Source: JAEZDC01 sp036676415 (lineage in GTDB: Bacteria; Bacteroidota; Bacteroidia; Chitinophagales; Chitinophagaceae). Taken from it: DNA of 64,000 nt. Position numbers and translations under genes: made by a program. Where the stretch lies: contig JAKFCX010000019.1 in assembly GCA_036676415.1 (NCBI GenBank), forward strand, positions 53,423 to 117,422, given 5' to 3'. Each line of letters opens with the position of its first letter. Position 1 is the first letter of the stretch. Positions 34,909 to 43,873 of this stretch are shown here, in pieces. The notes beneath the pieces are model-generated. The model was not told the DNA's origin and made no database searches. It was given only the letters and a program-made list of their open reading frames with translations.

Positions 34909-34916
34909 TAGCTTTG
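34909..34916 (+). promoter_or_regulatory. Candidate -7 box before the GlsB-like gene
   Basis: TAGCTTTG, a TAnnTTTG match about 100 bases before the ATG at 35018. No -33 TTG was found at the right distance, so it is weak. Confidence 0.3.
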
Positions 34917-35017
34917 CAGTGTATATATCACTTGCGACCATTCATGAAAGCGATACAGATTTCCAACAATTCCTTACCTTGAAAATAATTTAAACTCTAT
35001 CATCTAAAAACACCGTT

Positions 35018-35308
35018 ATGTCACTTACCGAATTACTGATCCTTTTAGCCATCGCAGCCATCTGTGGCGGTATTGGCCAGTCACTTGCCGGTTATAATGT
35101 TGGTGGATGTCTTGTATCGATTGTTGTTGGATTTATCGGTGCTTATATCGGAATGTGGATGGCCGGAAAATTTGGTCTGCCAGAGATCTTTGCGATCAAT
35201 GTTGGCGGAAAAACATTTCCGATTATATGGGCAATTGTAGGTTCAGCAGTACTCACGCTAATCATTGCATTGTTGCGAAGAGCTATCTCCGGCCGAGACA
35301 GGTATTGA
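35018..35308 (+). CDS. GlsB/YeaQ/YmgE family membrane protein
   Basis: A 96-residue small membrane protein of the transglycosylase-associated family. Three hydrophobic helices with GQSLAGYNVGGCLVSIVVGF and GAYIGMWMAGKFGLPEIFAI, the usual glycine-rich first and second helices. The third helix is longer than in YeaQ and ends in a basic tail (LRRAISGRDRY). Family members are stress-induced; the mechanism is unknown. It stands alone on its strand, followed by the glycine-zipper lipoprotein. Confidence 0.85.
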   Translation: MSLTELLILLAIAAICGGIGQSLAGYNVGGCLVSIVVGFIGAYIGMWMAGKFGLPEIFAINVGGKTFPIIWAIVGSAVLTLIIALLRRAISGRDRY

Positions 35309-35516
35309 GCATTTCAGTGTTTTAATCAATTCATTTCCCTGATTATTATCCCAATAAGGGATATAATGCAGAATAACCAGCAATAAGCACCCCTTGTTTG
35401 TTGCATTGCTTTCATTTGGCCTGTTTACAACCCTACTCATCAGCTCATTGCGTTTAAAGAATAAGCGGCACTATATTCCCTATATAGTGGTATATCGAAT
35501 AATATCGATAACAATT

Positions 35517-35936
35517 ATGAAAAAATTTATCTCGGGCCTTGCATTTTTAGTGGTACTCTCTTCTTGCAGCGATAGCGCTTCAAAGAACAGCGAATTACAA
35601 GCAAAACAATTTACGATTGATTCTTTAAAAGTTGTTGCTGCTGAAAAAGAAGCAGAGACAAAGGTTTTGATTCAAAAAGAAGCCGTACGAAATGCAGCAA
35701 TCATACAACAGCAACAAACGTCTTCTAATACCACTACTCCTGTTACACAGGAACCAGCTAAGAAGAAAGGCTGGAGCAATACAGCTAAAGGTGCTGTGAT
35801 CGGTGGCGTGGTAGGTGCAGGAACAGGTGTTGCTGTATCGAAGAACAAAGTGAAAGGCGGAATCATTGGTGCCGTAGTAGGTGCTGGTGCTGGTGCTGGT
35901 GTAGGTGCCATCATCGACAAGAAGAAAAAAGACTAA
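35517..35936 (+). CDS. Glycine-zipper lipoprotein
   Basis: A 139-residue envelope protein. Lipobox LSSC near residue 16; a helical coiled-coil-like stretch rich in Glu/Lys about residues 28-65; then a glycine zipper (KGAVIGGVVGAGTGVAVS and GGIIGAVVGAGAGAGVGAII) at about 92-133, ending KKKKD. Likely anchored in the outer membrane by lipid and zipper. ATG 35517 is chosen because it opens the lipoprotein signal; the 41 residues read upstream from 35394 are not signal-like. A rho-independent terminator follows. Confidence 0.8.
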   Translation: MKKFISGLAFLVVLSSCSDSASKNSELQAKQFTIDSLKVVAAEKEAETKVLIQKEAVRNAAIIQQQQTSSNTTTPVTQEPAKKKGWSNTAKGAVIGGVVGAGTGVAVSKNKVKGGIIGAVVGAGAGAGVGAIIDKKKKD

Positions 35937-35960
35937 GAAGAACCATACTGATCAAAGAAG

Positions 35961-35987
35961 GAGCTTCCTCGAGAAGCTCTTTTTTTA
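35961..35987 (+). terminator. Rho-independent terminator
   Basis: GAGCTTC, loop CTCGA, GAAGCTC, then TTTTTTT. It closes the glycine-zipper lipoprotein gene. Confidence 0.85.
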
Positions 35988-36155
35988 TGCTGTATTTACC
36001 CGTTATTAAGTTGTATATTTAAACGTATCTGTCATCAAAGCAACCTGTCTTAAGTCAATTCTTTTCCTGGTTGCATTTCCTGATATGAATAACAAGATCA
36101 CCAGGATCGTAAGCACCCTTCCCGGTGTTGTTTATTACCGCATCATTCGCTAATT

Positions 36156-38393
36156 ATGAAAATTGCATTTATAGGAACTTACCCTCCAAGGGAATGTGGC
36201 ATCGGCACCTTTACCCAGAATCTTTTCCAGGCTGTTATGCATAATAATACTGTCGAAAACACTACAGATGCTTTTGTAGTGGCAATGAACGATGGTGAGG
36301 AAGTATATAAATATCCTTCGGAAGTACAGCTCACGATTCGACAGGAACAACAGCCGGATTATATCAAGGCTGCCAAACATATCAATTATAGTGGAGCAGA
36401 TGTATGTATGCTGGAACACGAGTTTGGCATATTTGGCGGGCAAAGTGGCGTTTATATTTTACCCCTGTTGCACAGGCTTGAAATACCATTGATCATCACG
36501 ATGCATACTGTGCTAAAAACACCATCATATAACGAAAGAGCTATCGTTAAAGAGATGGGAAAGATGGCATCGGGTATTATCGTGATGACACAGATGGCCG
36601 TTGACTTCCTTACAGAGATCTATGAACTTCCGGAGAGCAAGATCAGGTTAATACCTCATGGTGTACCGGAGTTGCAGTTTGATCATCAACAAGCTAAGAA
36701 AGACTTTAAGCTTGAAGCAAAAAAAGTGTTGCTCACTTTTGGATTTATCAGTCGTAACAAAGGAATTGAAACAGTGCTTCGGGCCTTACCTTCTGTTATA
36801 AAAAAATATCCTGAAACACTTTACATCATACTGGGGAAAACACATCCGGCGGTATTGAAACATTCCGGTGAAGAATACAGGATATTTTTAATGAAACTGG
36901 TTAAGACACTGCAACTGGAGAAGCATGTATTGTTTTTAAATGAGTTCATCAACCAGGATGATCTGTTGAAATATTTATCTGCCTCAGATATTTATATCAC
37001 ACCTTACCTGAATGAAGCACAGATCACCAGTGGAACATTATCGTATGCAGTTGGAGCAGGTTCAGGAGTGATCTCCACTCCTTACTGGCATGCTGCAGAA
37101 TTACTGACGGATGGCCGGGGAAGGCTATTTGGATTTAATGACCCGGAAGGACTTACTGAAGTATTATTGGATTTATTAGATAATCCTGAAGCATTAATGC
37201 AAATGAGAGCTCGTGCACTTGCTTACGCTGAAGAAATACGCTGGCCAAAAATAGCCGCAAAATGTACTGAATATGCAGGCATTCTAATGCAGCAACAATT
37301 GGATCAGCCGGAAAAGCTTGACACGATGCTGGATCCATTGATACTACCACCGTTTTTGCTGGATCATGTAAAACGGATGACTGACGACACGGGTATCATT
37401 CAACATGCGAAATATGGCATCCCTAATCTTAAAGAAGGTTATTGTTTGGATGATAATGCAAGAGCATTGCTGATGGTGCTGATGGCCTATAAACAACTGA
37501 AGCTTCCACTGGCACTTGATCTTTTACCAGTTTACCTCAGTTACATTCATTATATGCAGAATCCCGATGGAAAGTTCAGGAATTTCCTCAGCTTCAACCG
37601 CAACTTCCTGGATGAAGAAGGTTCAGAAGATTCTTTCGGCAGGGCAGTATGGGCTTTAGGATATTTATTGGGTAACGCTCCAAAAGATGCATACTATCAA
37701 AGCAGTAAAGAGATCTTCTTTGATGCAGTTGCCAATTTTGAACAATTAAGATCCATTCGTGCAATTGCAAACAGCATCATCGGTCTTTGTTACTATTTAC
37801 AAACAAATCCTGGTGATGAAGGAATGACTGAACGGCTCAACCGCTTGGCTTTTAAAATTATCAATGAGTATAAAGTTCACCGTACAGATGACTGGCAATG
37901 GTTTGAACCGGTAATGACTTACGATAATGCAATCCTTCCATTGGCTTTATTGCATGCAGCAGCGTTTACAAAGAACGCGGAAATAAGACATGTAGCGTTA
38001 GAGAGTATGGAATTCCTTTCATCAAAAACATTGAAAGATGGTTACCTGTCGGTCATTGGTAATACAAACTGGTATGTAAAGGATGGCATCGCTTCTACTT
38101 TTGCACAGCAACCATTAGACGTCCAGGCAATGGTACTGATGTTTCACCAGGCCTTCCTGCTCACGAACGATAAGATATACCTGGACAGGTTACACATTTC
38201 ATTCATGTGGTTTCTTGGAGAGAACGATCTCCGAATGAATTTGTACGATTTTGAAACCAAAGGTTGTTGTGATGGTCTTGAAGTGTATGGAGTAAATCGT
38301 AACCAGGGAGCAGAAAGTACATTGGCCTATCTTATTTCCCATCTTACCGTACTGGAAGCTTTTGGTGAATTTTATAAAATAGAAGCTGCATGA
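36156..38393 (+). CDS. GT4 glycosyltransferase with C-terminal alpha/alpha-toroid domain
   Basis: A 745-residue two-part protein. Residues 1-375 are a GT-B, family 4 transferase: FIGTYPPRECGIGTFTQNLF, VCMLEHEFGIFGGQSGVYIL, LLTFGFISRNKGIETVLRAL and YLNEAQITSGTLSYAVGAG (the donor-binding side). Residues about 395-740 form a helical domain (GYCLDDNARALLMVL, SFGRAVWALGYLLGN, WFEPVMTYDNAILPLAL, AYLISHLTVLEAF) like a toroid with a conserved DDNAR mark. The stop overlaps the next GT4 gene by 4 bases. With the opposing GH130 it forms a glycan cluster; mannose-type donors are inferred, not shown. Confidence 0.85.
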   Translation: MKIAFIGTYPPRECGIGTFTQNLFQAVMHNNTVENTTDAFVVAMNDGEEVYKYPSEVQLTIRQEQQPDYIKAAKHINYSGADVCMLEHEFGIFGGQSGVYILPLLHRLEIPLIITMHTVLKTPSYNERAIVKEMGKMASGIIVMTQMAVDFLTEIYELPESKIRLIPHGVPELQFDHQQAKKDFKLEAKKVLLTFGFISRNKGIETVLRALPSVIKKYPETLYIILGKTHPAVLKHSGEEYRIFLMKLVKTLQLEKHVLFLNEFINQDDLLKYLSASDIYITPYLNEAQITSGTLSYAVGAGSGVISTPYWHAAELLTDGRGRLFGFNDPEGLTEVLLDLLDNPEALMQMRARALAYAEEIRWPKIAAKCTEYAGILMQQQLDQPEKLDTMLDPLILPPFLLDHVKRMTDDTGIIQHAKYGIPNLKEGYCLDDNARALLMVLMAYKQLKLPLALDLLPVYLSYIHYMQNPDGKFRNFLSFNRNFLDEEGSEDSFGRAVWALGYLLGNAPKDAYYQSSKEIFFDAVANFEQLRSIRAIANSIIGLCYYLQTNPGDEGMTERLNRLAFKIINEYKVHRTDDWQWFEPVMTYDNAILPLALLHAAAFTKNAEIRHVALESMEFLSSKTLKDGYLSVIGNTNWYVKDGIASTFAQQPLDVQAMVLMFHQAFLLTNDKIYLDRLHISFMWFLGENDLRMNLYDFETKGCCDGLEVYGVNRNQGAESTLAYLISHLTVLEAFGEFYKIEAA

Positions 38394-39403
38394 AAGTAGC
38401 AATGCTTTCACCTGTAGCATGGAGAACACCCCCGGAAAAATATGGACCGTGGGAACTGGTTACTTCCAATATTACCGAGGCCCTGGTTGATGCAGGAATA
38501 GATGTTACACTTTTTGCCACTGGTGATTCCGTTACTAAAGCAAAGCTTGAATACTGCATCGATAAGGGTTATGGCGATAATGGGCTTGCAGATGCCAAAG
38601 TGTGTGAATGTTTACATATCAGTAACCTTTTTGAAAAGGCAGCATCATTCGATATTATTCATAATAATTATGATTTTCTGCCCCTCACCTATTCTTCATT
38701 GGCGAAGACACCAATGATTACAACAATACATGGCTTCTCATCTCCATTGATCGTTCCTGTTTATAAAAAATATAACCACAATAATTACTATGTTTCTATC
38801 AGTAATAGCAACAGGCATCCTGAATTGAATTATGTTGCCACGGTTTACAATGGTATCAACACAGGTGATTTTACATTCAATCCGCAACAGGGTGAATACC
38901 TTCTATTCTTTGGCCGGATTCATCCTGAGAAAGGTACACTGGAGGCAATACAATTGGCAAAACGGTGTGGCAGGAAACTGGTGATTGCAGGATTGATACA
39001 GGATGCAGATTATTACAATAACCAGGTACTACCTCATATAGACAACGAGCATATCATTTATGCAGGGAACTGTGCACCTGCAGAAAGAGATGAATTATTG
39101 GGAAATGCTTTTGCTTTATTACATCTGATCAGCTTTGAAGAACCTTTCGGACTGAGTGTAGTAGAAGCGATGTGTTGCGGAACACCGGTAATTGCTTTTA
39201 ACAAAGGGGCCATGCCGGAAATTATTCAGCAAGGCAAGACAGGTTTTATGGTTGATTCATTTGAAGAAGCAACATCATGTATAGACAAGATTGAAACTAT
39301 TGATAGATTCAACTGCAGACAATGGGTAATGAATAATTTTTCCCGTGAAAAAATGGCAGCTTCATACCTCGACATTTACCTGCAAATACTGAAAGCTAAA
39401 TAG
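38390..39403 (+). CDS. GT4 family glycosyltransferase
   Basis: A 337-residue GT-B enzyme. MLSPVAWRTPPEKYGPWELV is the N-terminal acceptor side; DIIHNNYDFLPLTYSSL, LLFFGRIHPEKGTLEAIQLA and HLISFEEPFGLSVVEAMCCG (E-x7-E donor site), then TPVIAFNKGAMPEII follow. It starts inside the last codon of the previous GT gene (ATGA overlap), so the pair is coupled. It ends 8 bases into the opposite-strand GH130 gene. Sugar and acceptor unknown. Confidence 0.88.
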   Translation: MKVAMLSPVAWRTPPEKYGPWELVTSNITEALVDAGIDVTLFATGDSVTKAKLEYCIDKGYGDNGLADAKVCECLHISNLFEKAASFDIIHNNYDFLPLTYSSLAKTPMITTIHGFSSPLIVPVYKKYNHNNYYVSISNSNRHPELNYVATVYNGINTGDFTFNPQQGEYLLFFGRIHPEKGTLEAIQLAKRCGRKLVIAGLIQDADYYNNQVLPHIDNEHIIYAGNCAPAERDELLGNAFALLHLISFEEPFGLSVVEAMCCGTPVIAFNKGAMPEIIQQGKTGFMVDSFEEATSCIDKIETIDRFNCRQWVMNNFSREKMAASYLDIYLQILKAK

Positions 39404-40874
39404 CATTTGCGGGTTCCTTTAAAGCTGCAAGCAGTTCTGCCAGATCAACGGTAGCATAAGTAGATGCATGATCACTCATAGCGTATGGAATGATGAGGTT
39501 GCCATTATGGATCACCGAACCACATGAATAAACCACGTTAGGAACATAGCCCTCTCTTTCTTTTTCATTTGGGATAATCAAAGGATCAGGTAACCTTGCG
39601 ATCACTTTTGTTGGATCGTTCAGATCAAGTAAAGAAATGCCCAACACATATTCACGAACTGGTCCTACGCCATGTGTAACAACCAGCCAGCCTTCTGAAG
39701 TTTCAATAGGAGATCCACAATTGCCGATTTGTACAAGTTCCCACGGAAACTGAGGTTGCTGTAGCAAACAAGCTTTTCTCCACACATTAATATTGTCTGA
39801 AAAAGCGATGTAATTATTTACGCCATCAATGCGGCATAGCATTGCATACTGGCCATTCACTTTTCTTGGGAACAAAGCCATCCCTTTATTCTGAGCTATT
39901 TCTCCATTCACAGGAATCACCTTGAAATGATAAAAATCTGTGGTAAGCAACAGCTTAGGCAGTATCGTTATTCCATCGTAAGCAGTATAGGTAGCATAAT
40001 AAATAACCTCCCCATTATCGTCAGTGAACTTCACAAATCTTGCATCTTCAATCCCTTTTTTCTCAGTATCAGCAATCGGAAATATTACTCTTTCAGAAAT
40101 GTCAGTATCTACTGAAAAGTCCATATCATAATGAGAAGATGCAAGCCACATCATTTCATTTAATGAAATAAGGCTTTGCATATCGTTCAATACAAGGGGC
40201 TTTGTTTCTTCTACATACCTTTTCAGTTCTTCATAGGTGAACGTGTCAGTAAGTTTATCCATCATCATCTGATAGGCAGCACTGTTAAACTCCTGCATTT
40301 CAGTGAGCTTACTCTGGAAACTGTCCTTGCTATACACATGGTTCTTTATATGAGCTGGAACTTCCAGCATTTTTCCCGGAGGACTGATAGTGATATCATT
40401 GTTTGCATCAATAATACCTGATCGGAATACAATCGAGGACACATGTCCTTCACCGGTAGCCCTGAAACTGATGATCACTCTTTTCTGTTCTTTTGTTAAT
40501 TCGGTTTGATCCGGATCTTCAACAATAGAAGGATTAAAAAATGCAGCAGCTTCAATGGAGTACTCCATTGTAAAATACGACCCGATCAGCGTTTTTTGCT
40601 GTGTAGTGAGCGAGGCAGGATCAATATCCAAAAGCGGAAAAAGATGCTGTAACTTATTAAAGTGTTTTTCGAAAATTGCTGATATGCTTCGATGTCTACG
40701 TGAAAAATCTCTTAACACCTGTGACAGCAAAGCATGTTGCTCCTTTTCCGATAGGGCGAGAATATTTTTAATTAAGGTCAAACTCCTTTCATTGTTGGTG
40801 TACATAAACCGGGCAATTACTCTACTGGCATCAGGCTGAAACAAAGTATTTTTTCTGACCAGTGTAACCGACAT
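39396..40874 (-). CDS. GH130 family glycoside phosphorylase/hydrolase
   Basis: A 492-residue protein with a five-bladed-propeller GH130 core over about residues 150-480: ERVIFPIADTEKKGIEDARF, VIYYATYTAYDG, NKGMALFPRKVNGQYAMLCR (family catalytic region), GNCGSPIETSEGWLVVTHG and YVPNVVYSCGSVIHNGNLII with a final DHASTYATVDL. The first ~130 residues are a helical extension. GH130 members split or make beta-mannosides (phosphorolysis in many; hydrolysis in some). It faces two GT4 genes, so it may recycle the glycan they make. Whether it is a phosphorylase or hydrolase was not judged. Confidence 0.85.
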   Translation of the reverse strand: MSVTLVRKNTLFQPDASRVIARFMYTNNERSLTLIKNILALSEKEQHALLSQVLRDFSRRHRSISAIFEKHFNKLQHLFPLLDIDPASLTTQQKTLIGSYFTMEYSIEAAAFFNPSIVEDPDQTELTKEQKRVIISFRATGEGHVSSIVFRSGIIDANNDITISPPGKMLEVPAHIKNHVYSKDSFQSKLTEMQEFNSAAYQMMMDKLTDTFTYEELKRYVEETKPLVLNDMQSLISLNEMMWLASSHYDMDFSVDTDISERVIFPIADTEKKGIEDARFVKFTDDNGEVIYYATYTAYDGITILPKLLLTTDFYHFKVIPVNGEIAQNKGMALFPRKVNGQYAMLCRIDGVNNYIAFSDNINVWRKACLLQQPQFPWELVQIGNCGSPIETSEGWLVVTHGVGPVREYVLGISLLDLNDPTKVIARLPDPLIIPNEKEREGYVPNVVYSCGSVIHNGNLIIPYAMSDHASTYATVDLAELLAALKEPANAI

Positions 40875-41052
40875 AAGGATTTTATTGTTTTAACCTGACA
40901 AGGTAATGTAATTGGGTATATAACTATCATAACCTTATTGCAGACTTATTCAAAGCGAAAGAGATTAACAATTAACAATATGCAGGAATGGTAAAAGGGG
41001 AATATTTGAGAAGATGTGTGGTGCTGCAAAATTTTACTTTGATAACCCTGTC

Positions 41053-41619
41053 TTATACTCTCAATGAGCCACGGAAAGCCCTCGATCCATAATAAGATTG
41101 TGCACCATTATGGTACACGAACACCTGTCCATAGCGGTAATCACCAAAAATGGCACCACCATGTTTCCTGATCGCTTCTGGTGTCTTCAACCAGCTGGAA
41201 GTTTTTTTATCTACTGAACCCAATTGTTGCAACTCACGGTATTGTTCTTCCGTTAATAGCTCAATACCCATTTCGGCTGCCATATCAACAGCTGTATTCT
41301 CAGGCCTATGCTCTTTTCTTGATTCCCATCCTTCACGATCGTAACAAATACTTCTTCGACCAGCCGGACTTTCTGCGGCACAATCGTAGAAAATGAATTC
41401 CCCTGTCTTCTTATCATAACTTACAACATCTGGTTCACCTCCCGTTTTTTCCATTTCGTTGAGCGACCATAATTTATCTGAATTGGCTTCCAGTCTTGCC
41501 TGTACTTTGGCCCATTCAATTCCTTTATGCCGTCCCTTATTTTTCTCAAAACGATTCTGTAATGTTTGAAGTAATTCTTTACTTTCTGCTGATGACAACT
41601 TTTTTTTTCTATTGCTCAT
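41053..41619 (-). CDS. DUF4256 domain protein
   Basis: About 188 residues, the usual length of this family. Conserved stretches: LLQTLQNRFEKNKGRHKGIE, SLNEMEKTGGEPDVVSYDKK, FIFYDCAAESPAGRRSICYD, MAAEMGIELLTEEQYRELQQ and SSWLKTPEAIRKHGGAIFGD. No catalytic role is known. ATG 41619 is preferred to ATG 41625 because of the MSNRKKK start. It lies alone between convergent or divergent neighbours. Confidence 0.8.
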   Translation of the reverse strand: MSNRKKKLSSAESKELLQTLQNRFEKNKGRHKGIEWAKVQARLEANSDKLWSLNEMEKTGGEPDVVSYDKKTGEFIFYDCAAESPAGRRSICYDREGWESRKEHRPENTAVDMAAEMGIELLTEEQYRELQQLGSVDKKTSSWLKTPEAIRKHGGAIFGDYRYGQVFVYHNGAQSYYGSRAFRGSLRV

Positions 41620-41947
41620 GATCAAAGCTTTTATTTAGAAAATAGGATATTCTATCTGCAGATCCGGTTTGAATTCATCTGCAAAATAATGTTAGCTAAT
41701 ATCTGATTTTTTTTGGTAAAACTCCTTCATCATAAGGTTTTGGTAATACGATGTTATTTGGCTGTATTTATATGATGGTATAGCTGTTTAGTGACTGTTG
41801 TCATATTTTTTAGAATCCGAATAGAATAGCTTCGATTTAATCGCAAGAGGTTATATCCCACAAAAAAAATAACTGATCTCTCCTCTGCAAAACCGGATTA
41901 TTCATCTCTCAGTAAGGTTATCCTTTCTGAGATTCAAACAGGAAATC
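41620..41947. other. Intergenic region before the YceI gene
   Basis: About 330 AT-rich bases with several short palindromes and no open frame of note. It must contain the promoters of the divergent DUF4256 and YceI genes, but I found no clear TAnnTTTG box. Confidence 0.4.
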
Positions 41948-42550
41948 ATGAAAAAATTATCAATGGGTATGCGTCTTTTCTCTTGTGCTTTAATGGCAAC
42001 AGTGTTATTATGGATTCCTGCAAATGTAATGGCACAAACAAATTATCATTCTAAATCTGCCACCATTACTATTAAAGGCACATCGAATGTACACGACTGG
42101 GAAATGAAAACCGCAAATGGTCATACCGAAGCTACATTTACGATAAATACTGCAGGAAAAGTGACAGCTATTACCAGCTTGTCTTTTAAACTTGCTGTGA
42201 AGAGTCTGAAAAGTGATCATACCGGTATGGACAATAATACATACAAGGCACTGAAGGAAAAAGCGAATCCTAACATGACATTTGTACTCACATCTGGAAC
42301 GATCACTGAAACCAGTGCAAATAACTACCTGATAAAATGTAATGGTCAGCTAACGATTGCAGGTAAAACAAACCAAACGGAGATTATGGCTACCGGTGTT
42401 TACAATCCTGCTGATAAAAGTTTTGTTGTATCAGGTTTGAAGAAAATGAAAATGACAGATTATGGAGTTGCTCCGCCAAAAGCGTTACTGGGAACAATTA
42501 AAACAGGAAACGAAGTGATCATTGGGTATACATTAAAATTCACCAGGTAA
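41948..42550 (+). CDS. YceI family periplasmic protein
   Basis: A 200-residue exported protein. Signal peptide, residues 1-29 (ending VMAQ). The lipocalin-like YceI barrel follows: SATITIKGTSNVHDWEMKTA, VTAITSLSFKLAVKSLKSDH, MDNNTYKALKEKANPNMTF and YGVAPPKALLGTIKTGNEV. YceI proteins bind isoprenoid-type or amphiphilic ligands in the periplasm. A terminator follows at 42582-42611. Confidence 0.88.
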   Translation: MKKLSMGMRLFSCALMATVLLWIPANVMAQTNYHSKSATITIKGTSNVHDWEMKTANGHTEATFTINTAGKVTAITSLSFKLAVKSLKSDHTGMDNNTYKALKEKANPNMTFVLTSGTITETSANNYLIKCNGQLTIAGKTNQTEIMATGVYNPADKSFVVSGLKKMKMTDYGVAPPKALLGTIKTGNEVIIGYTLKFTR

Positions 42551-42581
42551 ACGAATGATTATATTTCTACAGAAAAATAAA

Positions 42582-42611
42582 AAAGGGTCACGATGAAGTG
42601 TCCCTTTTTTG
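42582..42611 (+). terminator. Rho-independent terminator after YceI gene
   Basis: AAAGGGTCAC, loop GATGAA, GTGTCCCTTT with further T. Confidence 0.75.
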
Positions 42612-42693
42612 ATTTGTTTAGCCACTGTTGACCCAATCATAACTTTTCAGCCCAAGATCAGCCCATCAACAATGGCATATGCGTTTTATATCT

Positions 42694-42825
42694 TTATGCC
42701 TGGTAGGTCTTACCCTTTTTTAATTGTACAATCTGTTGTATGGCCAATGCAAGGCTGAATACTGCTGTAACAATTCCAAATACGGCTTTTAGTTTTTTAA
42801 TCTTTTTAATCGTCGGCTGTTTCAT
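42694..42825 (-). CDS. Small membrane protein (43 residues)
   Basis: Open frame of 43 codons on the minus strand, ATG to TAA. A basic N-terminus (MKQPTIKKIKKLK), one hydrophobic helix (AVFGIVTAVFSLALAIQQIV), and a basic tail, QLKKGKTYQA. The positive-inside pattern and intact frame make it a plausible gene in an otherwise empty region, but no family is recognised. Confidence 0.45.
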   Translation of the reverse strand: MKQPTIKKIKKLKAVFGIVTAVFSLALAIQQIVQLKKGKTYQA

Positions 42826-43111
42826 GTTCCTGTCTTTATTTATGATATCTAAAATTTCATGCCAATAGCTGCAGGAAACAGGATAATTGTGTAATTCATT
42901 ATGTTCCTATAGGTTAGATGGATTTATTTAATGTCAGCTTGCTGTAAGGTTGAGGAAAAACTGTCGTTTGGTAAAGGTTAAATGAACGTTTAATTAGTAT
43001 AGCGTATTTGTGTTGAGCATAGCTTTATAAGTACAAGAGTGCTCCGATAGCTATCGGAGTAAGTATAGAAAGATCGGAGTTACCGGACCCATGCTATATA
43101 AAATAATCAAT
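42826..43111. other. Intergenic region before msrA
   Basis: No gene. Holds the perfect 18-bp palindrome CTCCGATAGCTATCGGAG at 43042-43059 directly next to a partial family B repeat (GTACAAGAGTGC, minus sense, 43031-43042). The palindrome could be a stem or binding site. Confidence 0.5.
43031..43059 (-). repeat. Partial family B repeat plus 18-bp palindrome
   Basis: GTACAAGAGTGC (reverse of GCACTCTTGTAC) abuts CTCCGATAGCTATCGGAG, a perfect palindrome. Confidence 0.5.
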
Positions 43112-43759
43112 ATGAAATTTTTATTCAGTGCAATATTATTATCTCTCACCTTTGCTTCATGTGCACAGAAAAAAGTAAAAACAGCCAGTTATAATATGAG
43201 TGATTCAGCAATTGCAAATGTAAAGACCGACACAGCCACATTTGGAGCAGGATGTTTCTGGTGTGTGGAGGCAGTATTTGAAAGATTGGAAGGTGTATTA
43301 GCGGTGACCAGTGGTTATAGTGGTGGACATGTAGAGAACCCAACCTATGAAGAAGTTTGCAGCAAACAGTCAGGCCATGTGGAGGTAACCAGGATTGTTT
43401 ATGATACTTCAAAGCTCAGTTTTGATGAATTACTGGAAGTTTTCTGGGTAACACATGATCCCACAACCAAAGATCAGCAGGGAGCAGATGTTGGTCCGCA
43501 ATACCGCTCCGTTATTTTTTATCATAATGATGAGCAGAAGCAGAAAGCCGAACATTATAAAAAAGAATTAAATGCTTCGGGAGCATGGAATAAACCCATT
43601 GTTACAGATATTGAACCGCTGAAGAACTTTTATGCAGCGGAGAATTATCACCAGGATTATTATAACCAGAACCCTGATGAAATGTATTGCAGGTACGTGG
43701 TTCGTCCGAAAGTAGAAAAGTTTGAAAAAGTGTTTAAGCATAAGTTGAAGAAGCAGTGA
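43112..43759 (+). CDS. msrA: Peptide-methionine (S)-S-oxide reductase, lipoprotein form
   Basis: A 215-residue enzyme that repairs oxidised methionine in proteins. Lipobox TFASC near residue 16, so it acts at the envelope. The catalytic GAGCFWCVEAVFERLEGV (Cys), then SGYSGGHVENPTYEEVC, EVFWVTHDPTTKDQQGADVG and YRSVIFYHNDEQ, are the family marks; NYHQDYYNQNP closes the domain. ATG 43112 opens the lipoprotein signal; ATG 43091 would place a polar piece before it. Single-domain MsrA; no MsrB fusion. Confidence 0.93.
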   Translation: MKFLFSAILLSLTFASCAQKKVKTASYNMSDSAIANVKTDTATFGAGCFWCVEAVFERLEGVLAVTSGYSGGHVENPTYEEVCSKQSGHVEVTRIVYDTSKLSFDELLEVFWVTHDPTTKDQQGADVGPQYRSVIFYHNDEQKQKAEHYKKELNASGAWNKPIVTDIEPLKNFYAAENYHQDYYNQNPDEMYCRYVVRPKVEKFEKVFKHKLKKQ

Positions 43760-43763
43760 TTTG

Positions 43764-43821
43764 TTGCCGCAAAGATGCTATGACGCAAAGAAAACATAGC
43801 GACTTTGCGTCTTAGCGGTTG
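43764..43821. repeat. Dispersed palindromic repeat, family A (copy 8)
   Basis: GCCGCAAAGATGC, ATGACGCAAAG, then CTTTGCGTCTTAGCGG; the arms ACGCAAAG/CTTTGCGT pair. It lies between msrA and the barrel gene. Confidence 0.65.
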
Positions 43822-43873
43822 AAGAACTTCGCATGAAACTTGTGGCTACTTTTGTAATTATAAAATATTAAAG

